Assembly: GCA_017560305.1 (NCBI GenBank)
Contig: JAFYOF010000042.1
Span: 1 to 11,729 of the forward strand
DNA from: Alistipes sp.
Lineage (GTDB): Bacteria; Bacteroidota; Bacteroidia; Bacteroidales; Rikenellaceae
Length of the DNA: 11,729 bases
Reading direction: 5' to 3'
Shown here: positions 1 through 7,640 of the stretch, piece by piece
How positions within the stretch are numbered: position 1 is the stretch's first letter
Layout: every line of letters starts with the position of its first letter
The notes under the pieces: model-generated
Databases searched by the model: none
What the model saw: only the letters and a program-made list of their open reading frames with translations
Told to the model about the DNA's origin: nothing
Made by a program: the position numbers and the translations under genes

Positions 1-278
1 GATGCGCCCAACTCCAGTTCGGCAATGTACTCCTTCTCCTCAGCCTGCAGGGCGTTCACCATCTTGGTTGCCTTGCCGATGCAGACCAGCAGAACGCCAG
101 TCGCCAATGGGTCGAGAGTACCCGCGTGACCAATCTTAATCTTCTTGTGACCTATGCGCTGAAGCGCGAATTTTATCTTTCTCACCACATCTGTCGAGGT
201 CCACTCAAGTGGCTTGTCGATGACAGCGATGTAGCCTTCGGGAAAGTTGAAATCTCGAAGTGATTCTGTTTGAGTCAT
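1..278 (-). CDS. truB: tRNA pseudouridine(55) synthase TruB, N-terminal part (cut by window edge)
   Basis: Converts uridine 55 of the T-loop of elongator tRNAs to pseudouridine in the cytoplasm. Reading leftwards from the ATG at 276-278, 92 codons are open to the window edge, so the C-terminal two thirds lie outside. The protein starts MTQTESLRDF and carries an N-terminal block with DKPLEWTSTDVV (residues 21-32), then the TruB catalytic motif GHAGTLDPLATGVL (50-63) with the nucleophile Asp56, and the following KEY-A-LELG segment (82-91). This is the expected order for the family. The start lies 6 bases after the uppP stop codon, so the gene is the last visible member of the leftward operon and is probably translated from the same message. 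No Shine-Dalgarno sequence is visible. Assignment is firm; only completeness is unknown. Confidence 0.95.
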   Translation of the reverse strand, partial: MTQTESLRDFNFPEGYIAVIDKPLEWTSTDVVRKIKFALQRIGHKKIKIGHAGTLDPLATGVLLVCIGKATKMVNALQAEEKEYIAELELGA

Positions 279-284
279 AATCTA

Positions 285-1079
285 TTATAAAAGGTTGCAG
301 GCGATGGCAACAACACCCGCCACCGCACAGTAAATGGCAAACCAGATGAGTTTACCCTTGTTAACAATTCCAATCATAAACTTGCACGCCAGACATCCCA
401 CCACAAAGGCAGAAACGAAGCCGCACAAAAGAGGCATCAGGCCAATAGAGTCGAATACCATCTCGCCGCCGACAACCTCCAGCAGCATCTCGCCGAGGAT
501 AGGTGCCAGCACCATCAGGAACGAGAACTGCGCCACGGCAGACTTCTTGTTACCCAGCAGGATACCCGTAGCGATGGTAGAGCCCGAGCGTGAAAGACCA
601 GGCATCGAAGCCACAGCCTGCGCCAGACCGATGATGAAGGCGTCACGATACGATATATTCTCTTTAACGCGTGGGCGCGCGTAGTATGCGAAGGCAAGCA
701 GCGCAGCGGTGAGCAGCAACATCGCTCCAACGATTGAGAGGATGTAGGGCGACTCAAGCATAGCGTTGAGGTGGTCCTTCAGGGCGAAACCTACGATGCC
801 GATGGGAATCATCGAGAGGATGAGTTTCAGGATATAGGCCTGCTCCTGATTGAAATGGCGTGAGAAGATGCCCACGATGAGGCGCTTGATCTCTGGCCAG
901 AGGATGACGATTGTACTCAATACGGTAGCAGCGTGGAGTGTCACATCAAAGACGAGATTCTCTTCGATTTCAACGCCCAGCACGGCCTTTGCAATCTGCA
1001 GGTGACCGCTGCTTGAAACGGGCAGAAACTCGGTAAGTCCCTGTACCGCACCGAGGACGATTGATTCAATAATAGTCAT
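285..1079 (-). CDS. uppP: Undecaprenyl-diphosphate phosphatase UppP (BacA family)
   Basis: Integral membrane enzyme that dephosphorylates undecaprenyl diphosphate to the monophosphate carrier used for peptidoglycan and surface glycans; family members give bacitracin resistance. The 264-residue length is normal. The first family motif is at residues 13-26 ([14 protein letters not shown]), with Gln13, Glu17 and His26 matching the (E/Q)xxxE region and conserved histidine. The second motif is [13 protein letters not shown] at 160-172, with Arg164 the likely catalytic arginine. The rest is hydrophobic, with about seven to eight predicted membrane segments. The gene starts 12 bases after the DUF3098 stop and ends 6 bases before truB, so it is within the operon. 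It shares a lipid-carrier theme with the divergent polyprenyl synthase, although that enzyme more likely makes a quinone tail precursor. Confidence 0.95.
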   Translation of the reverse strand: MTIIESIVLGAVQGLTEFLPVSSSGHLQIAKAVLGVEIEENLVFDVTLHAATVLSTIVILWPEIKRLIVGIFSRHFNQEQAYILKLILSMIPIGIVGFALKDHLNAMLESPYILSIVGAMLLLTAALLAFAYYARPRVKENISYRDAFIIGLAQAVASMPGLSRSGSTIATGILLGNKKSAVAQFSFLMVLAPILGEMLLEVVGGEMVFDSIGLMPLLCGFVSAFVVGCLACKFMIGIVNKGKLIWFAIYCAVAGVVAIACNLL

Positions 1080-1091
1080 TATAAAACGGGG

Positions 1092-1355
1092 TTAAAATTT
1101 CTTCATCAGGGCGTAAATCTCAAAGGCAAAGCCTCCTACGATAAGGATTGGGGCGAGGGTGATTCTTCTCCACGAGAACATAGCGTAGTTGAACTCGTCG
1201 GGGTTCTCGCTGCCGCCGCCGCACATCAGCACCATACCGAGGATGATGACCGCCAGACCCACCGCCAAAAGGATGTAGTTCTTTGTCGAGAGAGCCATCT
1301 GCTCGTCGTTGGGGTCTTGCACAGAGTTGAATTTTTCTATCAGTTTCTTGAACAT
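1092..1355 (-). CDS. DUF3098 small two-helix membrane protein
   Basis: An 87-residue protein of unknown function. It has a charged N-terminal stretch (residues 1-25), a membrane helix at about 26-44, a short linker with CGGGSENPDEFN (45-56) and SWRR (61-64), and a second membrane helix at about 66-84 ending in KKF. Length, two-helix layout and the GG-pattern linker followed by an LAPILIVGGF-like helix agree with the Bacteroidetes family DUF3098. The gene sits 14 bases after ftsX and 12 bases before uppP, the position in which I recall this family being found. That suggests an accessory role in cell envelope or division, but nothing in the sequence shows a biochemical function. No catalytic-looking residues stand out. 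Confidence 0.85.
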   Translation of the reverse strand: MFKKLIEKFNSVQDPNDEQMALSTKNYILLAVGLAVIILGMVLMCGGGSENPDEFNYAMFSWRRITLAPILIVGGFAFEIYALMKKF

Positions 1356-1369
1356 ATTCGCTTCGTTTT

Positions 1370-2245
1370 CTAATATAAATAAATCTTGTTGGACTTCATA
1401 TTCACGAACTTTCCGACTGCAAAGGTCGTAAAGAGTAATGAAATTACCAAACCTAATGCAATCATTGAGCCTATGACGATACCTATTTTTATAAGTTCAG
1501 CCGTTGCAACTATCTCGGGCAGAGCACCGCTCAGGGCAGCCAGCGAGCCCACAAAGAGGAGGCTTGCGGCTAATCCGGCCCACAGACCCTGCTTTGCGGC
1601 GGTGGTAAGGAACGGACGCATAATGTAGCCCTTGGTAGCACCCACCAGCTTCAGCGTGTTAATCAGGTAACGGCGCGAGAAGATGGCAAGGCGGATGGTG
1701 TTGTTCAGCAGGATGAGTGAGATGACAAGCAACGCTCCGCCGAAGGCCGCCAGGATGATGGTAATCTTTGTGATTGTCGAGTGCAGTTGCTCGATGGTCG
1801 AGGCGGGGTAGGCGACATAGACAACGCCCTCGATGGCAGAGAGTTTGTCCACCAGCGCATCGGTAGCCTCCCTTTGGCGAGTGCCGATGGCAACCTCGAA
1901 ACTGTTGCGCAGAGGGTTGTCCTCCAGAATGCTCTCAATCTCGGTGGCGAACATACGGCGGAACTCGGCATCCTCAATCTTGGACTCCTTGTCGGCATAA
2001 TGCACATCCACAACGCCCTCAAACTGCGTGATTTGCTGCTCTATCTCGGCGCGGCGCTCGTCGCTTAACGAGTTATCCAACTCTGCCGAGAGGGTGATGC
2101 TGCTACGCAGGGTGTGTGCCGTCGAGAGGGCTGCCGAGAGCATATAGCCCACCGTGCCCATCAGGAAGAGCACCAGCGTGATACTGATTGTCGAGACGAT
2201 ATATGAGCGTCTTACCTTACGCTTTAGTTTTTTGTCGTTGCGCAT
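1370..2245 (-). CDS. ftsX: Cell division protein FtsX (permease-like)
   Basis: Membrane subunit of the FtsEX complex, which couples ATP hydrolysis by FtsE to activation of septal peptidoglycan hydrolases. The 291 residues follow the FtsX plan: a basic cytoplasmic N terminus (1-14), a first membrane helix (about 15-40), an extracytoplasmic domain of about 110 residues (45-155), and three C-terminal helices (about 160-183, 217-240, 252-277). The cytoplasmic segment after helix 2 carries the family signature, with NTIRLAIFSRRYLINTLKLV (182-201) followed by GAT and RPF. The start overlaps the end of the upstream yfhO-like gene by 22 bases in another frame, implying translational coupling. No ftsE gene is in the window, so the ATPase partner must be encoded elsewhere. 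Confidence 0.93.
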   Translation of the reverse strand: MRNDKKLKRKVRRSYIVSTISITLVLFLMGTVGYMLSAALSTAHTLRSSITLSAELDNSLSDERRAEIEQQITQFEGVVDVHYADKESKIEDAEFRRMFATEIESILEDNPLRNSFEVAIGTRQREATDALVDKLSAIEGVVYVAYPASTIEQLHSTITKITIILAAFGGALLVISLILLNNTIRLAIFSRRYLINTLKLVGATKGYIMRPFLTTAAKQGLWAGLAASLLFVGSLAALSGALPEIVATAELIKIGIVIGSMIALGLVISLLFTTFAVGKFVNMKSNKIYLY

Positions 2246-4713
2246 TGGTCGGAGGTGTTATTTTTGATTGAAAATATGATTGTCAGCACCAGCGAGATGA
2301 GTACCTCCAGCGAGAATGCCAGTGTGATACCCTCCACAAGTGCCCACTTTGGTGCACGATAACGCCACTCGATGGTGTGCTTGCCCGCAGGAATCTCCAC
2401 AGCGCGCAGGATGTAGTCGGCACGCAGAGGCTTTGCCTCCTCGCCATCGATGGTGACTGTCCAGCCCTTGTCGGTGAAAATCTCGGAGAATACGACCAGC
2501 GCATTGCCCTCAGCCTGAGCCTCATAACGAAGGTAGTTGGGGCGGTACTCCGAAAGCGTGATCTCGCCCGCAGCAAGGTCAAGGTTCTTTGGCAGAAAAT
2601 TCTTGCCCATCACCGCCTCGCGCTTGGTGTCAATCTTGCCCAGAAGTTCCATCTCCTCGTGTGGGGTGTCGGCACGCAGAACGCTCTCGACCATCCACGC
2701 AGCGCCGTTTGCCTCGGGGCGAGGGATGACATCGTCGGCAGCAGGGCCATTTATGATGTAGCGCACATTGAGCATATTGAGCACACCCTCGTTGAGTTTC
2801 GAGAGATGGTGGTCGATAAGGTCTTGGTAACGAGATAGTTTAGCACCGTGATAACCACCCACAGAGCGGTGGAAGTAGGATGTCGTAGCATCGTTGAAAG
2901 GCGACACCGTGAGGTTCATCACACGATAGGCTGGGTCCTTGTCCTGAAGGATGAAGCGGTCAGCCTCGGTAGGGTGAATCTTTGCTGAGCGAGCCTCCAC
3001 GAAGTTGTCGTAGTTCAGGTAGCGCATATCCACATTGATAAGGTCTGCCGCCACCACAATCGCAAGCAAGGCACACAACACGGTTGGACGGGTGACGACT
3101 CTGCGCTCGATGTAACTCCACAAGGCTGCTGCCGCCAGCAGAACAAACAGAAGTGAACGCCACGCATCGGCCTGCATAGCCTGCGCACGCTCTACCTGCA
3201 TAGCCGCCGCAGTGCTCCACGCCATCTGCTCGTGCAGACCCTGCTTGATAAGGTCATTTGCGCCACTCTGCTGCAACATCTGCTTGAAGTGACCCAACAG
3301 CATCACGCCGCTTGACTGCATACCAAAGTCGCCCAGCATTCTGCCACCGATAATCATCACCAGCAATATCGCGCAACTGATTCCCGCAGACCAGGCCAAG
3401 GCGCGTCGCAACTCTCTTTTCTGGTCGTGGTGCTTGAACATATAACCGATACCCAGCGCCGCCAGCAGAGGCACGCTCCACTGCACGACAACCAGTGACA
3501 TTGACAATGTACGGAACTTGTTGTAGCCAGGCAGGATGTTGAAAAGCAACTCAGTGAGCCACATCCAGTTGTTACCCCACGACATCACAAGCGCCAGCAC
3601 CGATGCCGCCAGAATCCACCAGCGAACTCGGTTAGGCAACACAAACATACCAAACAGCGCCAGCATCACAACCGCCGCACCCAGATAGGTAGGTCCTGCC
3701 GTGTAGGGCTGGTCGCCACGATAGCGGGGCAGGTACTGTGCAAACGCCTCAATGCCGTACTCCTTCAGCGAGGCAGCCACCGCACCATCCTTTGAGAAGG
3801 TGTCAGTCGAAGCACCACCCATAAAGTCGGGCACGAACATATTGAAACTCTCCGCCTTGCCGTAACTCCACGCCGTAGCGTACTCAAGGTCGAGTCCGTC
3901 GCTACCGCTCGCAGCATCCTTTGCCACCAGTTCAGAGCCACCGCGAGTGGTCTCCTTGGTGTGCTGCATCGTATACCACAGGGGCGAGAGATTTGAGCCC
4001 ACGCCAATTATGCCCGCCGCCACAAGCAACGCAGTGCGCTTTGCGAAGGATTTCAGAGCCTTCTCCTTGCAGGAGTAGATAGCCTCGCTGAGCCACATCG
4101 CAGCCATCACAAGCAGGAAATAGTAGGTTATCTGCGGGTGGTTTGCGCCAATCTCAAGTGAGGTAAACAGAGCCGTGAGCGATGCTCCGACCCACATATT
4201 TTTGCGTAGTGTGCTCCACGCCGCTGCTACCATCGGGGGTGCATAGACCATCGCCCACACCTTGGTGATGTGACCTGCGCCGATGATGAGTATGGAGTAA
4301 GTGGAAAAGCCGTAGGCGATAGCGGCAACGAGTGATACCCAAGGGTTTACGCCCATAATGAGCATAGCCACCCACATCGCAACCATCGAGAAAAAGAGCA
4401 GTGAGATGGGTATGTCGACTATGTTCGTCAGCTTGCCTATGGTGCCCTTTACAGCCTGTGCCGGGTACTTCACATTGATCAGGAAGGCGGGCATGCCGCC
4501 AAACATTCTGCCCGTCCACTGGGCATCTTCGCCCGTGAGGTCGCGGTTGTCGAGGATATCCTTGCACATTCCCTCATACTGCTGCACATCGTGCTGAACG
4601 AGCTTCTCGCCCGAGAGCTGAGGCGCAAAGTAGAGCGCCGCGAGGATGAAAAACAGAGCGATGGTGACCGCTGCGGACAGGATATTTTTTGCTTTCTTGG
4701 AATAAAATTTCAT
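2224..4713 (-). CDS. YfhO-family multi-pass membrane protein (putative GT-C type glycosyltransferase)
   Basis: An 829-residue protein. After a basic N terminus there is a membrane helix at about 11-31, then a first extracytoplasmic loop with an HD pair (41-42) and a W-GRMFGGMPAF stretch (66-77), as in GT-C enzymes where an acidic residue in the first loop is catalytic. Many membrane helices fill the middle. The C-terminal part is a beta-rich extracytoplasmic region (about 600-790, including FSEIFTDKGWTVTIDGEEAK) followed by a last helix. This layout fits Pfam family YfhO (PF09586); Gram-positive relatives are linked to glycosylation of lipoteichoic acid, but a substrate cannot be inferred here. 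It is the promoter-proximal gene of the operon and overlaps ftsX by 22 bases. Family assignment is good; activity is inference. Confidence 0.85.
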   Translation of the reverse strand: MKFYSKKAKNILSAAVTIALFFILAALYFAPQLSGEKLVQHDVQQYEGMCKDILDNRDLTGEDAQWTGRMFGGMPAFLINVKYPAQAVKGTIGKLTNIVDIPISLLFFSMVAMWVAMLIMGVNPWVSLVAAIAYGFSTYSILIIGAGHITKVWAMVYAPPMVAAAWSTLRKNMWVGASLTALFTSLEIGANHPQITYYFLLVMAAMWLSEAIYSCKEKALKSFAKRTALLVAAGIIGVGSNLSPLWYTMQHTKETTRGGSELVAKDAASGSDGLDLEYATAWSYGKAESFNMFVPDFMGGASTDTFSKDGAVAASLKEYGIEAFAQYLPRYRGDQPYTAGPTYLGAAVVMLALFGMFVLPNRVRWWILAASVLALVMSWGNNWMWLTELLFNILPGYNKFRTLSMSLVVVQWSVPLLAALGIGYMFKHHDQKRELRRALAWSAGISCAILLVMIIGGRMLGDFGMQSSGVMLLGHFKQMLQQSGANDLIKQGLHEQMAWSTAAAMQVERAQAMQADAWRSLLFVLLAAAALWSYIERRVVTRPTVLCALLAIVVAADLINVDMRYLNYDNFVEARSAKIHPTEADRFILQDKDPAYRVMNLTVSPFNDATTSYFHRSVGGYHGAKLSRYQDLIDHHLSKLNEGVLNMLNVRYIINGPAADDVIPRPEANGAAWMVESVLRADTPHEEMELLGKIDTKREAVMGKNFLPKNLDLAAGEITLSEYRPNYLRYEAQAEGNALVVFSEIFTDKGWTVTIDGEEAKPLRADYILRAVEIPAGKHTIEWRYRAPKWALVEGITLAFSLEVLISLVLTIIFSIKNNTSDQCATTKN

Positions 4714-4734
4714 TCTTTTTCTTTTTTACAGCGT

Positions 4735-4742
4735 CAAAGTTA
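4735..4742 (-). promoter_or_regulatory. Bacteroidetes-type -7 element for the yfhO–truB operon
   Basis: On the minus strand the octamer TAACTTTG matches the Bacteroidetes -7 consensus TAnnTTTG exactly and lies 21 bases before the yfhO-like start codon, so transcription would begin only a few bases before the gene. No good -33 TTTG is seen at the expected distance, so the call rests on the -7 element and the position. The short leader is A-rich (AAAAAGAAAAAG) and lacks a Shine-Dalgarno sequence. Confidence 0.5.
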
Positions 4743-4784
4743 CGAAAAACATTCTTTTTTTAGTGGGTAATTCCGAAAAATTAC

Positions 4785-4792
4785 TATATTTG
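4785..4792 (+). promoter_or_regulatory. Bacteroidetes-type -7 element for the polyprenyl synthase gene
   Basis: TATATTTG matches TAnnTTTG exactly, 31 bases before the ATG at 4824. A T-rich stretch (4754-4761) ending in TTAG lies near the -33 position but is a weak match. The leader up to the start is about 25 bases and A-rich without a Shine-Dalgarno sequence. It faces away from the minus-strand element at 4735-4742; the two -7 elements are 42 bases apart, so the two promoters overlap upstream of each other. Confidence 0.55.
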
Positions 4793-4823
4793 CAAAGCTA
4801 ATATTGCGCCTAAAACCAAAAAT

Positions 4824-5834
4824 ATGGTAACACTTGATTCAATTCGTACCCCAATAGCAACGGATTTGACCGCATTCGAGGAGTTTATGCGTAGCCGTTT
4901 TACATCAGATGGAAAGCTGATGTCCGAGATGCTGGAGTATGTCTTGACCACTCACGGCAAAAATATCCGTCCCATCATATTGATGCTTGCTTCGGCTTTG
5001 TGCTCGCCAGCGAATACGCGCGAGTGGGTCGAGGGTGAGCGTAATTGCACCAAGCGAACATACCTGGCTGCGCTGATGGTGGAGATTCTGCATACAGCCT
5101 CACTTGTTCACGATGATGTGATTGACAACTCCGATTCGCGCCGTGGTCGCCCCTCGGTGAATGCTCTGTGGCAGTCGCGCAACGCGGTTATCCTTGGCGA
5201 TTACCTGCTGGCACGCACGATGAGCGTCGGTATGGAGAGCGGTCAGTACGACATCGTGTCGCATATCGTCGGCTCAATCGCTACGCTGTGCGAGGGCGAG
5301 ATTTTGCAGAGTCAGCATACTCAGGAGAAGAGCACCACACGCTCGTCATACCTCGAAATCATCTACAAAAAGACCGCCAGCCTTATCAGCGTGAGCGCCT
5401 CGGCGGGTGCGGTGTCGGTGAATGCGAGCCGTGCGGATGTCGAGCAGATGCGTCGCTTTGGTGAGGCGTTGGGTATGGCGTTCCAGATTCAGGACGATAT
5501 TCTGGACTACAGCCGCTCATCACATACGGGCAAGCCAGCCAACAACGACCTGCGTGAGGGTAAGATTACCCTTCCGCTCATCGAGGTGCTGGAGAAGTGT
5601 TCGGACGATGAGAGAGCGAAACTTCTGGAAAAGTTGTCGCAGTGCGCTACCGATGAGTCAGCGGTGGACTACCTGCAGGGTGTTGTGGAGTCTACGGGAG
5701 GATTGGCAATGGCGGCGCGCACGATGAAGACCTACATCGACCGTGCTACATCAATCCTTGCAAAGTATGCCGATTCGCCCTATCGTACGGCGCTGGTCAA
5801 TCTGTGTGCCTTTGTGGCGGAAAGAGACCGATAA
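4824..5834 (+). CDS. Long-chain polyprenyl diphosphate synthase (IspB/octaprenyl type)
   Basis: Condenses isopentenyl diphosphate units onto an allylic primer in trans configuration, probably giving the side chain of menaquinone. The 336 residues contain the family blocks in order: GKNIRP (45-50), the first aspartate-rich motif DDVID (97-101) followed by RRGRPSVN (106-113), GDYLLA (125-130), KTASLI (183-188), QIQDDILDY (221-229) with the second aspartate-rich motif DDILD (224-228), and GKPANNDLREGKITLPLI (236-253). The residues four and five places before the first motif are Ser93 and Ala92, small instead of aromatic, which in this family indicates a long-chain rather than farnesyl or geranylgeranyl product. 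Chain length cannot be fixed from this. It is divergent from the yfhO operon and followed after 87 bases by the transporter gene, without a visible terminator. Confidence 0.93.
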   Translation: MVTLDSIRTPIATDLTAFEEFMRSRFTSDGKLMSEMLEYVLTTHGKNIRPIILMLASALCSPANTREWVEGERNCTKRTYLAALMVEILHTASLVHDDVIDNSDSRRGRPSVNALWQSRNAVILGDYLLARTMSVGMESGQYDIVSHIVGSIATLCEGEILQSQHTQEKSTTRSSYLEIIYKKTASLISVSASAGAVSVNASRADVEQMRRFGEALGMAFQIQDDILDYSRSSHTGKPANNDLREGKITLPLIEVLEKCSDDERAKLLEKLSQCATDESAVDYLQGVVESTGGLAMAARTMKTYIDRATSILAKYADSPYRTALVNLCAFVAERDR

Positions 5835-5839
5835 CGGGA

Positions 5840-5871
5840 AATTCAAAATTCAAAATTAAGAATTCAAAATT
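5840..5871 (+). repeat. AATTCAAAATT short repeat cluster (three copies)
   Basis: Three overlapping or adjacent copies of AATTCAAAATT lie just after the polyprenyl synthase stop codon. The same motif recurs at 7262-7274, 7357-7368, 7551-7563 and 11570-11593, always between genes and often at the edge of the larger A elements. No function is visible. It may be a scar or junction sequence of interspersed elements. Confidence 0.8.
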
Positions 5872-5900
5872 GGAGAATAAAACAGAAACAAATATTTTTC
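5870..5900 (+). promoter_or_regulatory. Likely promoter of the sugar transporter gene
   Basis: A TTG at 5870-5872 (-33 like) is followed after 20 bases by TATTTTTC at 5893-5900, which differs from the Bacteroidetes -7 consensus TAnnTTTG only in the last base. The predicted start of transcription is near 5905, giving a short A-rich leader with no Shine-Dalgarno sequence before the ATG at 5922. The -33 part overlaps the AATTCAAAATT cluster, so the repeat sequence contributes to this promoter if the call is right. Confidence 0.4.
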
Positions 5901-5921
5901 ATTAACTAAATCTAAAACATT

Positions 5922-7199
5922 ATGACACAAAAACAAAATTCTAATGTGCCAGCGATTATCGTGTGCATCTTGCTCTTCGGTATGATTTCGTTTGTCACAA
6001 ACTTGGCGTCACCTATGGGTGATATCCTCAAGAACCAGTTCCAGGTTGCAAACTGGATGGGTACACTCGGCGTATTGTGTAACTTCATCGCTTACGCTGT
6101 GATGGGTATCCCTGCTGGTAACCTCCTCTCAAAGCACGGTTACAAGAAGACAGCTTTGATTGCTGTTGCAGTTGGTTTCGCAGGTGTTGGTATTCAGACT
6201 ATCGCTGGTCTGTTGGCTGGTAACCTCGCATTCGGTATCTACCTCTTGGGTGCATTCGTTGCAGGTTTCTCAATGTGTATGTTGAACATCGTTGTTAACC
6301 CAATGTTGAACAAGCTCGCTGGTGGTGGTAACAAGGGTAACCAGCTCGTTCAGGTGGGTGGTTCATTCAACTCATTGATGGGTACAGCAGTTATCTTCCT
6401 CACAGGTGTATTCGTACCAAGCATCGTTGACGCTAAGATCAGCCAGGTATTCCCATTGATGGGTATCGCTCTTGCTATCTTCGCTATCGCATTTGTTGTG
6501 GTTATGCTTACTAACATCCCTGAGAACGCTCCAGTTGCAGCTGAGGTTAAGGGTGAGAAGTCACAGTACGGTCCTATGTCATTCCGTCACTTCGTGTTGG
6601 GTGCTATCGCAATCTTCGTTTATGTAGGTGTTGAGGTAGGTATTCCTAATGTATTGCAGAAGTGGTTGAACTTCGTTTCTACACCAGCTATCGCAGGTAC
6701 AGTTACAGCTACTTACTGGTTGCTTATGCTCGTAGGTCGTTTGGCAGGTGCTGCTTTGGGTGCAAAGGTTTCAGCAAAGACTATGCTTTCAGTAGTATCA
6801 GCAGTGGGCGCTTGCCTCACTTTGGGTGCTATCTTCCTGAGCCCTGAGACAATGGTTAACCTCCCAGTATTCAAGGGTACAGCAGGTTTCGGTATGGCTT
6901 CAGTTCCAGTAAACGCAGCTCTCTTGGTATTGTGCGGTCTTTGTACTTCAGTTATGTGGGGTGGTATCTTCAACCTCGCAGTTGAGGGCCTCGGTAAGTA
7001 CACTGAGAAGGGTGCTGGTATCTTTATGGCAATGGTTTGCGGTGGTGGTATCCTCCCATTCTTCCAGAACCTCGTTGTTGACTTGACAGGTGGTAACTAC
7101 CTCATCAGCTACTGGGTAATCGTTGCAGGTATGGGTTATATGCTCTACTACGCATTGGTTGGCTCAAAGAATGTAAACAAGAACATTCCAGTAGAGTAA
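5922..7199 (+). CDS. FucP-type sugar transporter of the major facilitator superfamily
   Basis: Inner-membrane proton-coupled sugar uptake carrier. The 425 residues have about 12 membrane helices. MFS motif A appears between helices 2 and 3 as GIPAGNLLSKHGYKKT (62-77). The region LNIVVNPMLNKL (121-132) followed by GNQLVQVGGSFNSLMG (139-154) resembles the N-P and QSFN blocks of the FucP/GlcP/NagP family. The substrate (fucose, glucose/galactose, N-acetylglucosamine or another sugar) cannot be decided. Codon use differs sharply from neighbouring genes: glycine is almost always GGT, alanine mostly GCT or GCA, leucine mostly TTG or CTC, arginine CGT, with AAC, ATC and TTC preferred. The neighbours use many GGC, GCG/GCC and CTG codons. 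I read this as selection for high expression, not transfer. A strong terminator follows. Confidence 0.9.
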   Translation: MTQKQNSNVPAIIVCILLFGMISFVTNLASPMGDILKNQFQVANWMGTLGVLCNFIAYAVMGIPAGNLLSKHGYKKTALIAVAVGFAGVGIQTIAGLLAGNLAFGIYLLGAFVAGFSMCMLNIVVNPMLNKLAGGGNKGNQLVQVGGSFNSLMGTAVIFLTGVFVPSIVDAKISQVFPLMGIALAIFAIAFVVVMLTNIPENAPVAAEVKGEKSQYGPMSFRHFVLGAIAIFVYVGVEVGIPNVLQKWLNFVSTPAIAGTVTATYWLLMLVGRLAGAALGAKVSAKTMLSVVSAVGACLTLGAIFLSPETMVNLPVFKGTAGFGMASVPVNAALLVLCGLCTSVMWGGIFNLAVEGLGKYTEKGAGIFMAMVCGGGILPFFQNLVVDLTGGNYLISYWVIVAGMGYMLYYALVGSKNVNKNIPVE

Positions 7200-7228
7200 C
7201 CACTACTTATACTTATAAAGTAAGTTCA

Positions 7229-7261
7229 GGCGACTGCCCCTCGGGGTGGTCGTCTTTTTTT
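7229..7261 (+). terminator. Intrinsic terminator of the transporter gene
   Basis: GGCGACTGCCCC (7229-7240) pairs with GGGGTGGTCGTC (7243-7254), including three G·U pairs, and is followed immediately by seven T residues (7255-7261). It starts 30 bases after the stop codon. This is a textbook intrinsic terminator on the plus strand. Confidence 0.93.
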
Positions 7262-7273
7262 AATTCAAAATTC

Positions 7274-7368
7274 AACGCTGCGTTTAAGCGAGAGCAGAGG
7301 GAAAATTTATTTTCACTATGCCGAGCATAGCAGCGAAAAGACGCGAATGCGGATTAAAATTCAAAATT
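7274..7368 (+). repeat. Element A, copy 1 (structured interspersed repeat)
   Basis: The copy has three helices. P1 pairs CGCTGC (7276-7281) with GCAGCG (7330-7335). P2 is GAAAAT-TT-ATTTTC (7301-7314), lying between the constant flanks GAGAGCAGAGG and ACTATGCCGAG. P3 is CGC-GAAT-GCG (7342-7351). The copy ends in TTAAAATTCAAAATT. No credible coding region is present. Orientation is arbitrary and chosen to match the other copies. Confidence 0.85.
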
Positions 7369-7407
7369 ATTGGGGGTTGGCAGATTTTTTTTCGCGCTTT
7401 TATAAAA

Positions 7408-7469
7408 CAGGCGTTACGCCTGCCGAGCATAGCAGCGAAAAGCCACCCTTGCGGTGGGTTAAAATTCAA
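7408..7469 (+). repeat. Element A, copy 2 (left half replaced)
   Basis: Only the right half of the element is present, from CCGAGCATAGCAGCG (7423-7437) through P3 (CCACC 7443-7447 with GGTGG 7453-7457) to TTAAAATTCAA. In place of the left half there is a perfect hairpin CAGGCG-TTA-CGCCTG (7408-7422), similar to the first hairpin of element B. The right P1 arm GCAGCG therefore has no partner. The copy runs directly into copy 3, sharing the AATTCAA junction. Confidence 0.75.
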
Positions 7470-7563
7470 CGCCGCCGATAAGGTGAGAGCAGAGGGTGCT
7501 TGCACACTATGCCGAGCCGAGGCGGTGAAAAGCCACCCTTGTGGTGGGTTAAAATTCAAAATT
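7468..7563 (+). repeat. Element A, copy 3 (structured interspersed repeat)
   Basis: P1 pairs CGCCGCC (7470-7476) with GGCGGTG (7521-7527, one G·T). P2 is GTGC-TT-GCAC (7496-7505) between the constant GAGAGCAGAGG and ACTATGCCGAG. P3 pairs CCACC (7533-7537) with GGTGG (7543-7547). It ends with TTAAAATTCAAAATT. Compared with copy 1, both strands of P1, P2 and P3 differ while pairing is kept. Confidence 0.87.
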
Positions 7564-7587
7564 GAATTATGATATACTCTCATTCCT

Positions 7588-7640
7588 CGTTAAAGTCAAT
7601 GCTAAACACCCGTAACGGGTGTTTTCCATTTACTTTGACG
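7588..7640. repeat. Extended imperfect hairpin with nearby direct repeats
   Basis: The inner stem AAACACCCG (7604-7612) and CGGGTGTTT (7616-7624) is perfect around a TAA loop. An outer stem CGTTAAAGT (7588-7596) pairs with ACTTTGACG (7632-7640) with one wobble. The right arm begins an imperfect direct repeat of about 20 bases (7632-7650 and 7651-7670, both starting ACTTTGA and containing GCGAGAG). A degraded inverted relative lies at 7578-7597. It lacks a T run and is unlikely to be a terminator. It may be a protein-binding site or remnant of a mobile element. Confidence 0.6.

Noticed and set aside
5922..7199. Transporter gene as recently transferred because of its different codon use and lower GC
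   Set aside because: The preferred codons (GGT, CGT, AAC, ATC, TTC) are those favoured in highly expressed genes, and there is no integrase, tRNA or target duplication around it. Expression is the simpler explanation.
7284..7583. Open frames on both strands through element A copies with recurring peptides such as SIAAK and GGLKF
   Set aside because: The peptide repetition comes from the repeated DNA; the frames run through hairpins and the AATTCAAAATT motif and have no start context.
7604..7624. Perfect hairpin AAACACCCG-TAA-CGGGTGTTT as a terminator
   Set aside because: Neither side is followed by a run of T, and the transporter gene already has a strong terminator at 7229-7261.
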